This document shows, one piece after another, positions 55,588 to 64,000 of a stretch of DNA of 64,000 nucleotides. The DNA comes from Bradyrhizobium diazoefficiens (GTDB lineage Bacteria; Pseudomonadota; Alphaproteobacteria; Rhizobiales; Xanthobacteraceae). Made by a program: the position numbers and the translations under genes. The stretch's first letter is position 1. The number at the start of each line of letters is the position of its first letter. The stretch lies in contig NZ_CP067101.1 of NCBI RefSeq assembly GCF_016616425.1, positions 744,001-808,000 on the forward strand, written 5' to 3'. A model generated the notes under the pieces. It was not told where the DNA came from and did no database searches. It saw nothing but the letters and a program-made list of their open reading frames with translations.

Positions 55588-58131
55588 ATGTACCTCGGCA
55601 TCGATTTGGGAACGTCCAATTCGGCCATCGTCGGCAACGACGGTCGGGAATTGCGCCTCTACAAGACCGTGGACGGGTCGGATGTGCTCCCGAGCGCGAT
55701 CATGATCGACCGCCGGGGCGGCATGTTCGTCGGAAAGCGGGCCTACGAGCAGGATGCCTTCTCGCCGGAGAACGTCGGCAAGAAGTTCAAACGCCTCATG
55801 GGCACCTCGAGCCCCATCGAATTCAAGAGCGCCGACCGGTCGATGAGCGCCGAGGAGGCCAGCGCCGAAGTGCTCAAGACGCTCCTGGCGCAGGCCAAGC
55901 TGGCGGCAGGTCAGTTCGATCTTGAGGGCACCGTCATCACGATCCCGGCGGCGTTCAATCAGATGCAGTGCGAAGCGACCATGCGGGCGGCGCAGGCCGC
56001 CGGCATCGGCCGCGTCGGCCTGGTCCAAGAACCGATCGCAGCCGCGATGGCGTCGATCGCCGATCGTCAACGACGCAATTCGGCGTTGAAGGACGGTCAA
56101 TTCCTCGTCTACGATCTGGGAGGGGGTACGTTCGACGTCGCCATCGTGCAGAGCGTCGGCGGTACGATCAATGTCGTTGGTCATGGCGGCATCAACATGC
56201 TGGGCGGCACCGATTTCGACCGCCGCGTGGTGAATGAGATCGTCCGGCCCTGGCTCATGGGCCAATTCGATCTTCCGGACGACCTGCAGAAGGATGCGAC
56301 CTATCAGCGCGTGCTCAGGATCGCGGCCTTCTATGCGGAGAAGGCCAAGATCGAATTGTCGGCGCAGACCGCCACGCGCATTTCCGCCGACGAAAGCCAA
56401 CTCGCGTCCCGCGACCTGGCCGGGAAGGAAATCTACCTCGACATTCCGTTCGAGCGACGGCAGCTCGAGGATCTGGTCTCCGATCAAGTCGACCGATCAA
56501 TCGATGCGTGCCGGAAACTGCTCAAGGAGAACGGCTACCAGAGCGGCGATATCGATCGCGTGGTGTTCATCGGCGGCCCGACCCGCATGCCAATCGTGCG
56601 TTCGCGCGTCCCGGAACAGCTGGGCATCGCCGGAGACCTCGATTCCGACCCGATGACAGCGGTCGCATTCGGCGCCGCGATCTTCGCAGAGAGCCGCGAC
56701 TGGTCCGGCGAAGCGGTGACCGCCAAACCGACGCGGGCGACCGCCAAGGCCGGCGGGGCCATCAAGATCGAATACGGCTATCCCGAGCGCACCTCGGATG
56801 CACGGATCCGGATACGGGTCAGGCCGCAGCCGGAAGCGCAAGGCCAAGGTTACCGCCTCCAGATCGACAGCGACATGGGTTGGACCAGCGGGCAGCTGCC
56901 TCTCGACGGCGCCACCTCCGTCAACGACGTGCCCGTCGCGCGCCGGGGCGACAACCAGTTCCGGGTGATGGTGTTCGACCGATCCGGAAATCCCGTGCAG
57001 GAGGCTGAAACCAGGCTGGTGGTGAAGCGCACGGACGCATCGTCTTCGGGCACACCGATCACCCACACCATCGCCGTCAAGGTGGTGGTCGACGAAGGCG
57101 GTCTCCCCAAGAATACGCTGCATGGACTGGTGGCGAAGGGACAATCGATACCGGCGAGCGGCACCGAGACCTACCGGGCCGCGAACGATCTGAAGGGCGG
57201 AGAGAAGGCGGGACTCGATTTCGAGGTCTACCAGATGGAAGCGGGGGTGACCGATCCGGCCCTCAATCTCCATGTCGGAAGCTTCCGCGTGGAAGGCTCC
57301 CAGCTGGAGATCGGCGACATCATCCGTCGCGGCGACGTCGTCCGCGTGCACTGGAATCTCGACGAGAACGGGCTCCTGAACTGCGCGCTCGAAGTGCCCT
57401 CGATCGGCCGCCGCTTCGACACCGGCAAGATGTTCACCGATCAAGGGGCCAGAAAGAGCTTCGAAGGGCGGGAAGGCGAGGAGCTCGCCAATTCCGTCCT
57501 CGACACGACCGCGATCGAACTCGAAGAACTCGAGCGCGCCCTCGGTGCGAAGCGCAGCGCCGCGACGGAGGAACTGAACCGGCGGCTGGACGAACAGCGC
57601 GAGAACCTGAGGACGTCCTTCGAAGCGGACACGCGCCGATCGATCGCCGAGGAGGGTCGCGCCATCAGGCAGGAAATCTCCCGCATCAAGAACCGTCCCG
57701 AAAACGTAGGCGCCGTTCTGACGGAAGAGACGGATCGTCTGGTCCAGGACTACGATTCCATCGTCCGGCCCCACGCGCCCAAATCCACGAACGATCGGTT
57801 CGACGCGCTGCTCGCGCAGGTTCGGGAGGCGCTCCGCCATGGCCGGCCCCACGACGCGCGAAAGTCTCACTCCGAAATGTTCGCGATCTTCATCAATGGC
57901 GCCAAGGAGCATCCTGGCTTTCAGGTCGACTTGTTCCTCGCCTTCTCCCGCGAACGCCACCTGGCCATCGACAAGGCGCTGCACGACAGGTTGGTCGCCG
58001 ATGGACAGGCCTGCATCGACAGAAACGATCTGGAAGGATTGCGCCGGACCATCGGACGAATCCTCGAGAACCAGATACCGACCACCGCCAAAAACGCGGC
58101 CAGCGCGGCGCTCGCTGGCCTCATGAAGTAG
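55588..58131 (+). CDS. Divergent Hsp70 (DnaK-like) ATPase
   Basis: 847 residues, longer than the roughly 640 of DnaK. The actin-like ATPase core is intact. YLGIDLGTSNSAIVG is phosphate 1, VYDLGGGTFDVAIVQ is phosphate 2 and VVFIGGPTRMPIVR is the adenosine motif. After about residue 370 comes a long beta-rich region (about 390-620, including HTIAVKVVVDEGGLP). A coiled-coil (ELEELERALGAKRSAATEEL and nearby) and a helical C-terminus follow. The substrate-binding half is not DnaK-like. GGAG lies 5 nt before the ATG at 55588. It is encoded with the TPR protein and AAA+ ATPase, so it is specialised rather than the housekeeping chaperone. Confidence 0.88.
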   Translation: MYLGIDLGTSNSAIVGNDGRELRLYKTVDGSDVLPSAIMIDRRGGMFVGKRAYEQDAFSPENVGKKFKRLMGTSSPIEFKSADRSMSAEEASAEVLKTLLAQAKLAAGQFDLEGTVITIPAAFNQMQCEATMRAAQAAGIGRVGLVQEPIAAAMASIADRQRRNSALKDGQFLVYDLGGGTFDVAIVQSVGGTINVVGHGGINMLGGTDFDRRVVNEIVRPWLMGQFDLPDDLQKDATYQRVLRIAAFYAEKAKIELSAQTATRISADESQLASRDLAGKEIYLDIPFERRQLEDLVSDQVDRSIDACRKLLKENGYQSGDIDRVVFIGGPTRMPIVRSRVPEQLGIAGDLDSDPMTAVAFGAAIFAESRDWSGEAVTAKPTRATAKAGGAIKIEYGYPERTSDARIRIRVRPQPEAQGQGYRLQIDSDMGWTSGQLPLDGATSVNDVPVARRGDNQFRVMVFDRSGNPVQEAETRLVVKRTDASSSGTPITHTIAVKVVVDEGGLPKNTLHGLVAKGQSIPASGTETYRAANDLKGGEKAGLDFEVYQMEAGVTDPALNLHVGSFRVEGSQLEIGDIIRRGDVVRVHWNLDENGLLNCALEVPSIGRRFDTGKMFTDQGARKSFEGREGEELANSVLDTTAIELEELERALGAKRSAATEELNRRLDEQRENLRTSFEADTRRSIAEEGRAIRQEISRIKNRPENVGAVLTEETDRLVQDYDSIVRPHAPKSTNDRFDALLAQVREALRHGRPHDARKSHSEMFAIFINGAKEHPGFQVDLFLAFSRERHLAIDKALHDRLVADGQACIDRNDLEGLRRTIGRILENQIPTTAKNAASAALAGLMK

Positions 58132-58132
58132 C

Positions 58133-59458
58133 ATGTCCGGCTTTCCTTGGTTTCCGATCGGTCACAAGCTCGCATCCGGCACCGTCGGCAGGCTGCGGGC
58201 GGAAGGGCCGGGCTACCAGGTGTTGCAGGAGCAGGCTGGCGACGCCCTGATGCTCGTTCTTGCCGGCGGGGAGCCGGCCGCGGATGACGCGGCCCGGATC
58301 GACGGTGCCTCGCAGTTCGCCGAGTTCGAGTTCGGCGGCCGCCGCTTCCTGACCGTGCCGGTGGCGAAGTCCTCCGAGCCTGTGCCGTTGCTGCACTGGC
58401 CAAAGCGCTTCGGGCTGCCCACGACCAGCGACGTCAGAGCCCTCGGTAAGGCGATCGCCGGCATGCGCCGGCGCGCTCCGCGGGTCGAGGTGGCGAGCGC
58501 CCTATTTCTGCCGGCGTTGGAAGCGTGCCTGCCGGTCAAGGACGCCGAGGCGGCGGAAGACCTGAGGCAGGTCGCCGCGCAGATACTTACGGCTTCGCAG
58601 GCATCCGTACAGGACGTCGGATCGGTGCGCGACGCCAATCCTTGGGTCTCCGCCGACGACATCGCCTTCTTCCTATCGGCGCTCGGTGTTTCAGAACTCG
58701 CGGAGCCGGTCGCGCCGGAAGCCTTCGCCTTACCCGGTCGCCCGGCCCTCGAGGCTTTCTTTCGCGAGTACGTCATCGAGCCGAGCGCCGATCCCGAGAG
58801 GTATCAGGCGCTGAGGGTGCAGTTGCCGAACGGAATTCTGCTCTACGGACCGCCCGGATCGGGCAAGACCCACGCGGTGGATACGCTGGTCGCTGCGCTG
58901 CGGCGGCCGACGTTCAGGCTGGATCTCGGAGAAGTCGGAAGCCCCTTCATCCACCAGACGACGGTCGCGATGCGACAGGCCTTCGAGCAGGCCAAGCGCA
59001 GCGCCCCGTCGCTGCTCGTCCTGGAGGAGATCGACGCGGTCGCATCGGCGCGGGGGCCGATGTCGCAGGACCACAAGGTGGAGGAATTGACCGAGATCCT
59101 CAGGATGATCGAAGCGGCCGCCAAGAACGGCGTCCTGGTTCTGGCAACGACGAACAGGAAGGAAGTGCTCGATCCCGCCGTCTTGAGAACTGGACGGTTC
59201 GACCACTCGCTGCTTGTCGACTACCCCACGAAGGAGGAAGTCGAACTCGCCCTGAAGGGCATGCTGAAGGACCGGCCGCACGACGCGCTGGATCTGTCAC
59301 AAACCAGCCAGGCGTTGGCGGGGCGCCCGATGAGCGACGCCGCCTGGGTCGTGAACGAAGCCGCACGGCTGACCGCCCGCGCGAAACAAGATAGGATCAG
59401 CGGCGTTTTTTTGAATGAAGCACTTAACCGTCTTCGCTCCAGCACTTCGATCACGTGA
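58133..59458 (+). CDS. AAA+ ATPase (Cdc48/FtsH-like family)
   Basis: 441 residues. An N-terminal domain of about 200 residues without a recognised fold is followed by one AAA module. Walker A is GPPGSGKTHAVDTL near residue 237, Walker B is LLVLEEIDAVAS (the EE pair replaces the usual DE), sensor 1 is LVLATTNRKE and the SRH arginine lies in TGRFDHSLLV. Such ATPases form hexamers that unfold or disassemble proteins. There is 1 bp between the Hsp70 stop and this ATG. It is the last gene of the plus-strand operon and converges with the GAP1-like gene 24 bp away. Confidence 0.85.
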   Translation: MSGFPWFPIGHKLASGTVGRLRAEGPGYQVLQEQAGDALMLVLAGGEPAADDAARIDGASQFAEFEFGGRRFLTVPVAKSSEPVPLLHWPKRFGLPTTSDVRALGKAIAGMRRRAPRVEVASALFLPALEACLPVKDAEAAEDLRQVAAQILTASQASVQDVGSVRDANPWVSADDIAFFLSALGVSELAEPVAPEAFALPGRPALEAFFREYVIEPSADPERYQALRVQLPNGILLYGPPGSGKTHAVDTLVAALRRPTFRLDLGEVGSPFIHQTTVAMRQAFEQAKRSAPSLLVLEEIDAVASARGPMSQDHKVEELTEILRMIEAAAKNGVLVLATTNRKEVLDPAVLRTGRFDHSLLVDYPTKEEVELALKGMLKDRPHDALDLSQTSQALAGRPMSDAAWVVNEAARLTARAKQDRISGVFLNEALNRLRSSTSIT

Positions 59459-59482
59459 ACGTCGGGCGCATAGCGACCAATC

Positions 59483-61528
59483 CTACCAGAGCGCGCGCTT
59501 GACCACGCGAAGCCGCTCGCTGGCGATTCCGTGCTCTGTAAGCCGATCCCTGACCGATTTGAGGTACCGCTGTCCGCCGTAACCATTCGCCACGACATCG
59601 ACTAGGGCGGTGAATATGTCGTCGCGTTCGGTGACCCTTAGGAAAGAAGCGGCGTCGATCTCACGGTCGAGATACATGCCCGCGATGGTCTGCCGGATAC
59701 GGACGCATTTATCCCAGTTCGGCCACCAGAACGAGCGATTGAGACGGTAATCGAGAAGCTGCCAAGCGTCCGCAGGCAAAGAGCCTCGCTCAGCGGCGGC
59801 GTAGACCGGGTCGAACGAGGACTCGACGAGCCCGGCGCTGTCGAAGGTACTCCGCCCGAGAGAGCGAGCCAAAAGGAATGAGGCCAGATACGTATTCGTC
59901 ACCCGCGCCGATACGCGGCGTACAGCTGTCAGCCAAGGATCCTCGCCGAACGCGTTCGGGATCGCATCTGGTCCCACCGCACGGGCGATGGCTTCAAGCA
60001 TCTCGAAGCTTACGATACGCTGTTCGACCAGAAGACGCGCGACGGCGTCCGAATCCGACACGACGTGCGAAAGCCAGGCGCGGGCTGCATCGCCTCTCGG
60101 TCCGGCATCGCCGATCAACCCGATCGCCTTCCGTAGCACCGCATCGCTGCCGAATGTCGCGCGGGCTTCGCGCGCCAACGGCCTTCCAGACCGGATCATC
60201 GCTTCGATGACGTCGTCAACGATGTCCTGTCTCGTCGCCACGAGACGAAGCGAGTCCTCCTTCGAAGCACCGGGCAAAGCCCAATAGGCGGTTTCCGTCG
60301 CAAGATCCGGCCTCAAGCTGACCAGCTCGATTTGACGCGTCGGCGCTGAGGCAACGCCCGCGACGAGGATCTGAGTGGACATCGCCGCGATCGCACGCTC
60401 GGCTATCGGTCTCCGCTCGGAATCCGACAGGATGCCGAGCACGCATTCCGGATCGATACGCCACAGCGCCTGCCCGACGCGCTCTGCGGCGGAATGGGCT
60501 TCGGCGGGATCGATCAGACCGAAATTGCGCACGACGAACTGCAGACCTTCAGGTCCCAGACGGTCGGCGACGCTCGCGGCCGCCCGGACGATCGACGAGC
60601 GGGCTGCATGCCCCTGGTCGCTCGAGATCGTCCGCTCCAACAGCGATATCGCACGCTCGACGGCGGACGGGTCTGATTCGAAGTGCAGCGAAAGCGCGTG
60701 CAGCGTCGCCAGCGGTTCGAACGATTCCCGACCGCCCACGTCGCTACCCGCAGCGCGCAGAAAACGACGCAGCCTGCCGTCGGGCCCCTCCTTCAGATCG
60801 GTGACTGCGCCCTCCAGCCACTCGGTCGCCACGAAATCCCGCCGATCGGCATCGATGGCGCTCTTGAACTGGTTGGGCCTCACCCGTCCGGACGACGGCA
60901 GAAACTGAAGATCGAACGTTGCGTTCGCGGAAGATCGGTCGGCGAACGAAAGCGTGCAAAAACGGAAGGCACGCCTCAGTCGCGGCCATTGCTGATCCCA
61001 GATCGCCAGCACCAGCGCGTCGCGCGCGGGCATGTCGGCGGCAGCCGAAACGATCGGCCTGGCGGGATCGCCGTACACAGCGGACAGGATTCGCCGGGCC
61101 AGATCGTCGGATGCGCCGGGCCGATCTTCCTCGTTCGTCGACACGTGAGCGATTTCGCTACCGTAGGATTTTTCATCGCCCTGCGGCCGCCGGAACAGCT
61201 TCAGGAGCCCGCCCGCGCCGCGCAGCGAGGGGATGTCGCTGAAGTCGATGAGGATGGTGTGCGTCCACACGCATCCCGGACGCGGTAATTCCGGCGCAGG
61301 CCAGGTTCGCCCGAGAGCGTAGTGACCGCTCTCGGGCAAGGGATAGCCCGTCAGATAACCGTCCTGGCCGATGGTCGCCGCCGGCCCGGACGCGTCGCTC
61401 ATCATGAGCAGCGTCTTCGCATCCCGCGACGGCAGATCGAGCGAAGATGCGAGCAGACGATGGCCATCCGAATACCCGTGGAGCGTCTGCTGCAGCGGCA
61501 CTCGCAGATCGCTCACTCCGTGAGCCAT
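59483..61528 (-). CDS. GAP1-like (GTPase-associated protein 1) family protein
   Basis: 681 residues. The N-terminal domain contains QQTLHGYSDGHRLLASSLDL, DGYLTGYPLPESGHYALGRT and PGCVWTHTILID, which I recognise as the GAP1-N1 pattern. A long helical-repeat-like region follows (RAISLLERTISSDQGHAARS and similar), probably the adaptor middle and C-terminal domains. There is no catalytic motif. The family occurs next to TRAFAC GTPases in predicted conflict systems, and the two GTPases upstream fit this. Its start overlaps the GTPase 1 stop by 16 nt. Confidence 0.75.
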   Translation of the reverse strand: MAHGVSDLRVPLQQTLHGYSDGHRLLASSLDLPSRDAKTLLMMSDASGPAATIGQDGYLTGYPLPESGHYALGRTWPAPELPRPGCVWTHTILIDFSDIPSLRGAGGLLKLFRRPQGDEKSYGSEIAHVSTNEEDRPGASDDLARRILSAVYGDPARPIVSAAADMPARDALVLAIWDQQWPRLRRAFRFCTLSFADRSSANATFDLQFLPSSGRVRPNQFKSAIDADRRDFVATEWLEGAVTDLKEGPDGRLRRFLRAAGSDVGGRESFEPLATLHALSLHFESDPSAVERAISLLERTISSDQGHAARSSIVRAAASVADRLGPEGLQFVVRNFGLIDPAEAHSAAERVGQALWRIDPECVLGILSDSERRPIAERAIAAMSTQILVAGVASAPTRQIELVSLRPDLATETAYWALPGASKEDSLRLVATRQDIVDDVIEAMIRSGRPLAREARATFGSDAVLRKAIGLIGDAGPRGDAARAWLSHVVSDSDAVARLLVEQRIVSFEMLEAIARAVGPDAIPNAFGEDPWLTAVRRVSARVTNTYLASFLLARSLGRSTFDSAGLVESSFDPVYAAAERGSLPADAWQLLDYRLNRSFWWPNWDKCVRIRQTIAGMYLDREIDAASFLRVTERDDIFTALVDVVANGYGGQRYLKSVRDRLTEHGIASERLRVVKRALW

Positions 61529-62394
61529 GCGACCGGCTCCGTGAGATCTCTCGATAGTTCGGGCGTCATCAGGCGGATTCTCTCCGATGCGTCGTCGAGC
61601 GCCCTGACCATGGCTACCCTTTCGTTGCGGTCCGCATCGCCTTTGGCTTCGTCCGATTCGAAGTCCCCGCCTTGCGCGCTAAGCCCGTAGACGCGTACGT
61701 CCCAACGGTCGACGCCGTTTCGAAGGTACTGGTCGAGCAGAGGCAATTCGCTGGCCAGATACTGCTCGGGCGTGACGTTCTCCTCCTCGACCTTGTCCCA
61801 CGCCGAGAGAACCACGGCGAGCCGGCTTGCCGGAGCCCGCAGAACGTCGCAGCGAAGCATCTGCAGCATCTCGACCAACTGCACGGCCGTCGGCGCGTCC
61901 TTGGGATGCCATTCCTTGGGCGTCCCCGCCGCGCCCGCTCCGCCCTCCAGTCCCGCGGCATACTGCGTCGTCTCGGCCACGCCGATCGGACGCTTGATCT
62001 TGTCGGCATGGACGAACAACAGGATGCCGTCGCAACCGCGGAGTAGCTCGGCCAACTGATGGTCGCACTCCCTGGTTTCCCACATCTGCTGATAGGATTC
62101 GCCGGAAAGATCTGGAAAAGTCATCCGAACCTTGCGACCCGCACCGTCATTGAGATTCATCGACACGATCTTGCCTGACGCAACCTCCGTGTGGATCTGC
62201 TCTTTGGCCTCCAGCCAGCGGCGCATGATCGCGTTCAGGTGCGAGTGGTCGAGACCGACCAGGGAATCGAACTTCAGGCGCGCGTTCGGATCCCGCCTGT
62301 CAAAGACCACGAACCATAGGGCGGCCAGAAACGTCGTCTTTCCCGACGCCGGCAGGCCGCAGATTACGACCGATCCCTCGGTTTTTTCCGTCAT
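61513..62394 (-). CDS. TRAFAC-type GTPase (DO-GTPase1-like)
   Basis: 293 residues with a single P-loop GTPase domain. G1 is CGLPASGKTTFLAAL, G3 is MTFPDLSGES with Asp-x-x-Gly, and G4 resembles LSAWDK near residue 215. TPKEWHPKDAPTAVQLVEML lies between them. The ATG overlaps the upstream gene stop (ATGA, 62391-62394). Together with the next gene it forms a pair of distinct GTPases, as in the predicted double-GTPase systems. Its GTP specificity is inferred from the DxxG and [NTS]xxD motifs. Confidence 0.75.
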   Translation of the reverse strand: MTEKTEGSVVICGLPASGKTTFLAALWFVVFDRRDPNARLKFDSLVGLDHSHLNAIMRRWLEAKEQIHTEVASGKIVSMNLNDGAGRKVRMTFPDLSGESYQQMWETRECDHQLAELLRGCDGILLFVHADKIKRPIGVAETTQYAAGLEGGAGAAGTPKEWHPKDAPTAVQLVEMLQMLRCDVLRAPASRLAVVLSAWDKVEEENVTPEQYLASELPLLDQYLRNGVDRWDVRVYGLSAQGGDFESDEAKGDADRNERVAMVRALDDASERIRLMTPELSRDLTEPVAWLTE

Positions 62395-63392
62395 TCGGGC
62401 GATCCCTGCAGTCGGTGCATGTACCTCGTCGTCGACGAGACGTGGGCAGGCGGTTTCGGTATCGCCCGATGGGCGGTCTCTTCCCAATACGTCAGCAGGT
62501 CGGCCACACCGTGCCCCAGCGGAAAGGAAGTGTCCGAAGGGCAGGCCGCCACCTCGAACGATCGGATCTCTCCGAAGGAGCCGGAGTGCAGTTCGCGGAA
62601 TTTGGCGTCGATCTTCGCGAAATCGCGCTTCGCACGCTCCTTGTCGGCCGATCTCTCGATCTCGTCGAGCTTCGTGAGCACCAGTGCGGCGCGCGGCCGT
62701 CCCTCGATCCCGCCGCCATCGACCAACGCCTGGACTATCGCCAGCATCTCGGGACCTACCGTGTTGCGGGTCACCGGATCGGCCAATTGTCGCCCGTCGA
62801 CCAGAAACGTGATCGTGTCGGCCCGAAGGATCTCGACGAATTCCCGCACGCCGCCCGTCTCATCGGCCGCGGAGCCGTAATCCTCCCCGTTTCGGTCCGC
62901 GACGACGAGGTCGAGCACATCCTCGCCAGGTCTGCGCAGCGCCGCATGGTAGAACTTCACCGTGGTCAATATTGTGCGTTCGGTCTTTGGACGCGCGTTG
63001 CGCGACACGCCGCGGGACGGATGGCAGGCCCGTTCGAATGCGTACATCGTCCGCGAGCCGGCGAACCCCAAGGGCCCGATCGGGCCGCGAAGGAATAGTT
63101 CGAACACGGACGCGATCAAGGTGGTCTTGCCCGCGTCCTTCGGAGCGACGACGGCAATGACGCGCGAGGCCCCGCGCCGCAACACCCGCGACGCCTCCTC
63201 CTGGTCCAACAGGTCGCCCGACGGAAGGACGATCCCGAGCCGCTCGGCCTCGGCAGTATCGGTCGACGGCGGCGCCGCGAGCGGCTTGCCGAAGTGTGGG
63301 CACTTGTTCTTCTCCAGACCCTCGACGCATCGGCCGTCGATCCGCACCTTGCAGGCGGGATTGGCGCACTGGACTACGGCGGTTTCTGCCAA
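62391..63392 (-). CDS. TRAFAC-type GTPase with N-terminal zinc-ribbon-like motif (DO-GTPase2-like)
   Basis: 333 residues. A short N-terminal Cys cluster (QCANPACKVRIDGRCVEGLE with KNKCPHFG following) could bind a metal. G1 is VVAPKDAGKTTLIASVFELF near residue 81. VADRNGEDY replaces DxxG, and LVLTKLDEIE is a clear G4 TKxD, so GTP binding is well supported. The start overlaps no gene, and the stop overlaps GTPase 1. There is a 3-bp gap from the GASH-like gene upstream. The sequence differs from its partner, so this is not a recent duplication. Confidence 0.75.
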   Translation of the reverse strand: MAETAVVQCANPACKVRIDGRCVEGLEKNKCPHFGKPLAAPPSTDTAEAERLGIVLPSGDLLDQEEASRVLRRGASRVIAVVAPKDAGKTTLIASVFELFLRGPIGPLGFAGSRTMYAFERACHPSRGVSRNARPKTERTILTTVKFYHAALRRPGEDVLDLVVADRNGEDYGSAADETGGVREFVEILRADTITFLVDGRQLADPVTRNTVGPEMLAIVQALVDGGGIEGRPRAALVLTKLDEIERSADKERAKRDFAKIDAKFRELHSGSFGEIRSFEVAACPSDTSFPLGHGVADLLTYWEETAHRAIPKPPAHVSSTTRYMHRLQGSPE

Positions 63393-63395
63393 GGC

Positions 63396-64000
63396 TTAAC
63401 CCCCAAATTTCAGGCCCAGCCGCTCGCGATAGAAGAGATTGCCGAGCTCGATGCCCGGCAAGGTCGCGTCGGCGTCGATACCCGTCACCGCCGACCAGTT
63501 CGCGGCCCAGGACGTGTCGTCGCCGGCTTCCAGCTTGCGATGGATGGCGAAGTGCAGAGGGCGGACGAGCGGTGCCGGCTCGATGCCTTCGACGAACTCG
63601 CGAAGCAAGTCGGCGTCGCAAGCGTTGACGGCCGCGGCTACCGCCGTCTTCTTGCGTTCCTTGAGGCCCGCCCGCGAAAGTATCGGCTTCACGGATTCCG
63701 GGCCAGGCATGAACTGGGTGGCGTCAGCGACCTCAGATGCCAGAATTATCGGTTGGGCATCCGCCGGGACCTCGGCGAACGGCCGATCCAGCTTCTTGCT
63801 GCGGCCGCCGAAGAGCCACCAGAGCAGTTGAAGTTCTTCGTCCTGAATCGCGGCGAAGTGCTCCATCGCGTGAATTGCAGCGCTCGCCTTCACGGTCATG
63901 TCGCGCGCAGCGGCGTTCGCCTGGGCCGCGATCATGTTGACGGCTGCAACAACGGTTTCGTGGGTGATACCCTGCTTGAGCTTTTCGATCGTGTCCGCAT
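63396..64000 (-). CDS. GASH-like (GTPase-associated system helical) protein, 5' end outside window
   Basis: The frame is open to the right window edge (first visible codons read ADTIEKLKQGITHETVVAAV), so at least 200 residues of a longer protein are encoded. The visible part is almost all helical. It contains IQDEELQLLWWLFGGRSKKL and DAQPIILASEVADATQFMPG, which match the pattern I associate with GTPase-associated system helical proteins. The ATG at 63935 is only internal. It precedes the two GTPases by 3 bp and is probably part of the same operon. Confidence 0.6.
   Translation of the reverse strand, partial: ADTIEKLKQGITHETVVAAVNMIAAQANAAARDMTVKASAAIHAMEHFAAIQDEELQLLWWLFGGRSKKLDRPFAEVPADAQPIILASEVADATQFMPGPESVKPILSRAGLKERKKTAVAAAVNACDADLLREFVEGIEPAPLVRPLHFAIHRKLEAGDDTSWAANWSAVTGIDADATLPGIELGNLFYRERLGLKFGG

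Noticed and set aside
56497..58134. 545-codon minus-strand frame over the Hsp70 gene
   Set aside because: Antisense shadow. The plus-strand product carries all Hsp70 ATPase motifs.

Overview
The window looks like a chromosomal segment of an alphaproteobacterium of the Bradyrhizobium/Rhodopseudomonas group. The evidence is the high GC content, the murA-gyrB-recF-dnaN-dnaA-rpsT replication neighbourhood, rhizobial-type palindromic repeats in many intergenic gaps, and small proteins of a kind I associate with Bradyrhizobium. Names come from reading translated sequence and motifs. No database search was run.

Region by region. 1-7.1 kb holds metabolic and transport genes: an AraC-type regulator tail, a serine hydrolase, MmgE/PrpD, FUSC, VOC, and a MATE/DUF2867 operon whose third gene has decayed. 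7.1-17.3 kb is the replication core on the minus strand (murA, gyrB, recF, dnaN, dnaA, rpsT). A 1.2-kb AT-richer gap between dnaA and rpsT has clustered GANTC sites and DnaA-box-like motifs and is a candidate origin. The murA product has Asp where MurA normally has its catalytic Cys. 17.7-30 kb holds an msrA remnant, a polysaccharide export lipoprotein, two hydrolases, a two-subunit molybdenum hydroxylase, an HD-GYP protein, an acyl-CoA ligase and a Bug-type binding protein. 30-50 kb is accessory: a secreted protease, a membrane protein/winged-helix regulator/UppS locus with two near-identical palindromes, a histidine kinase, dinB, a Crp-type regulator, a PCMT-erythromycin esterase fusion, a glycosyltransferase, a Q/G-rich secreted protein, a P450, a CBS protein and a cation efflux protein.

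From about 51.0 kb to the end is an integrated element. It begins with a 49-nt 3' fragment of a tRNA-Arg(CCG), a typical attachment site. This fragment overlaps the end of a decayed serine recombinase and is followed by a tyrosine integrase and a ribbon-helix-helix protein. The cargo is two convergent operons. On the plus strand are a TPR/J-like membrane protein, a small acidic protein, a divergent Hsp70 and an AAA+ ATPase. On the minus strand are a GASH-like helical protein (running off the window), two TRAFAC-type GTPases and a GAP1-like protein. The tight overlaps suggest one machine: GTPase sensing or switching on one side, and chaperone or unfoldase remodelling on the other. It resembles the computationally predicted NTP-dependent conflict systems, and it is the most interesting feature of the window.
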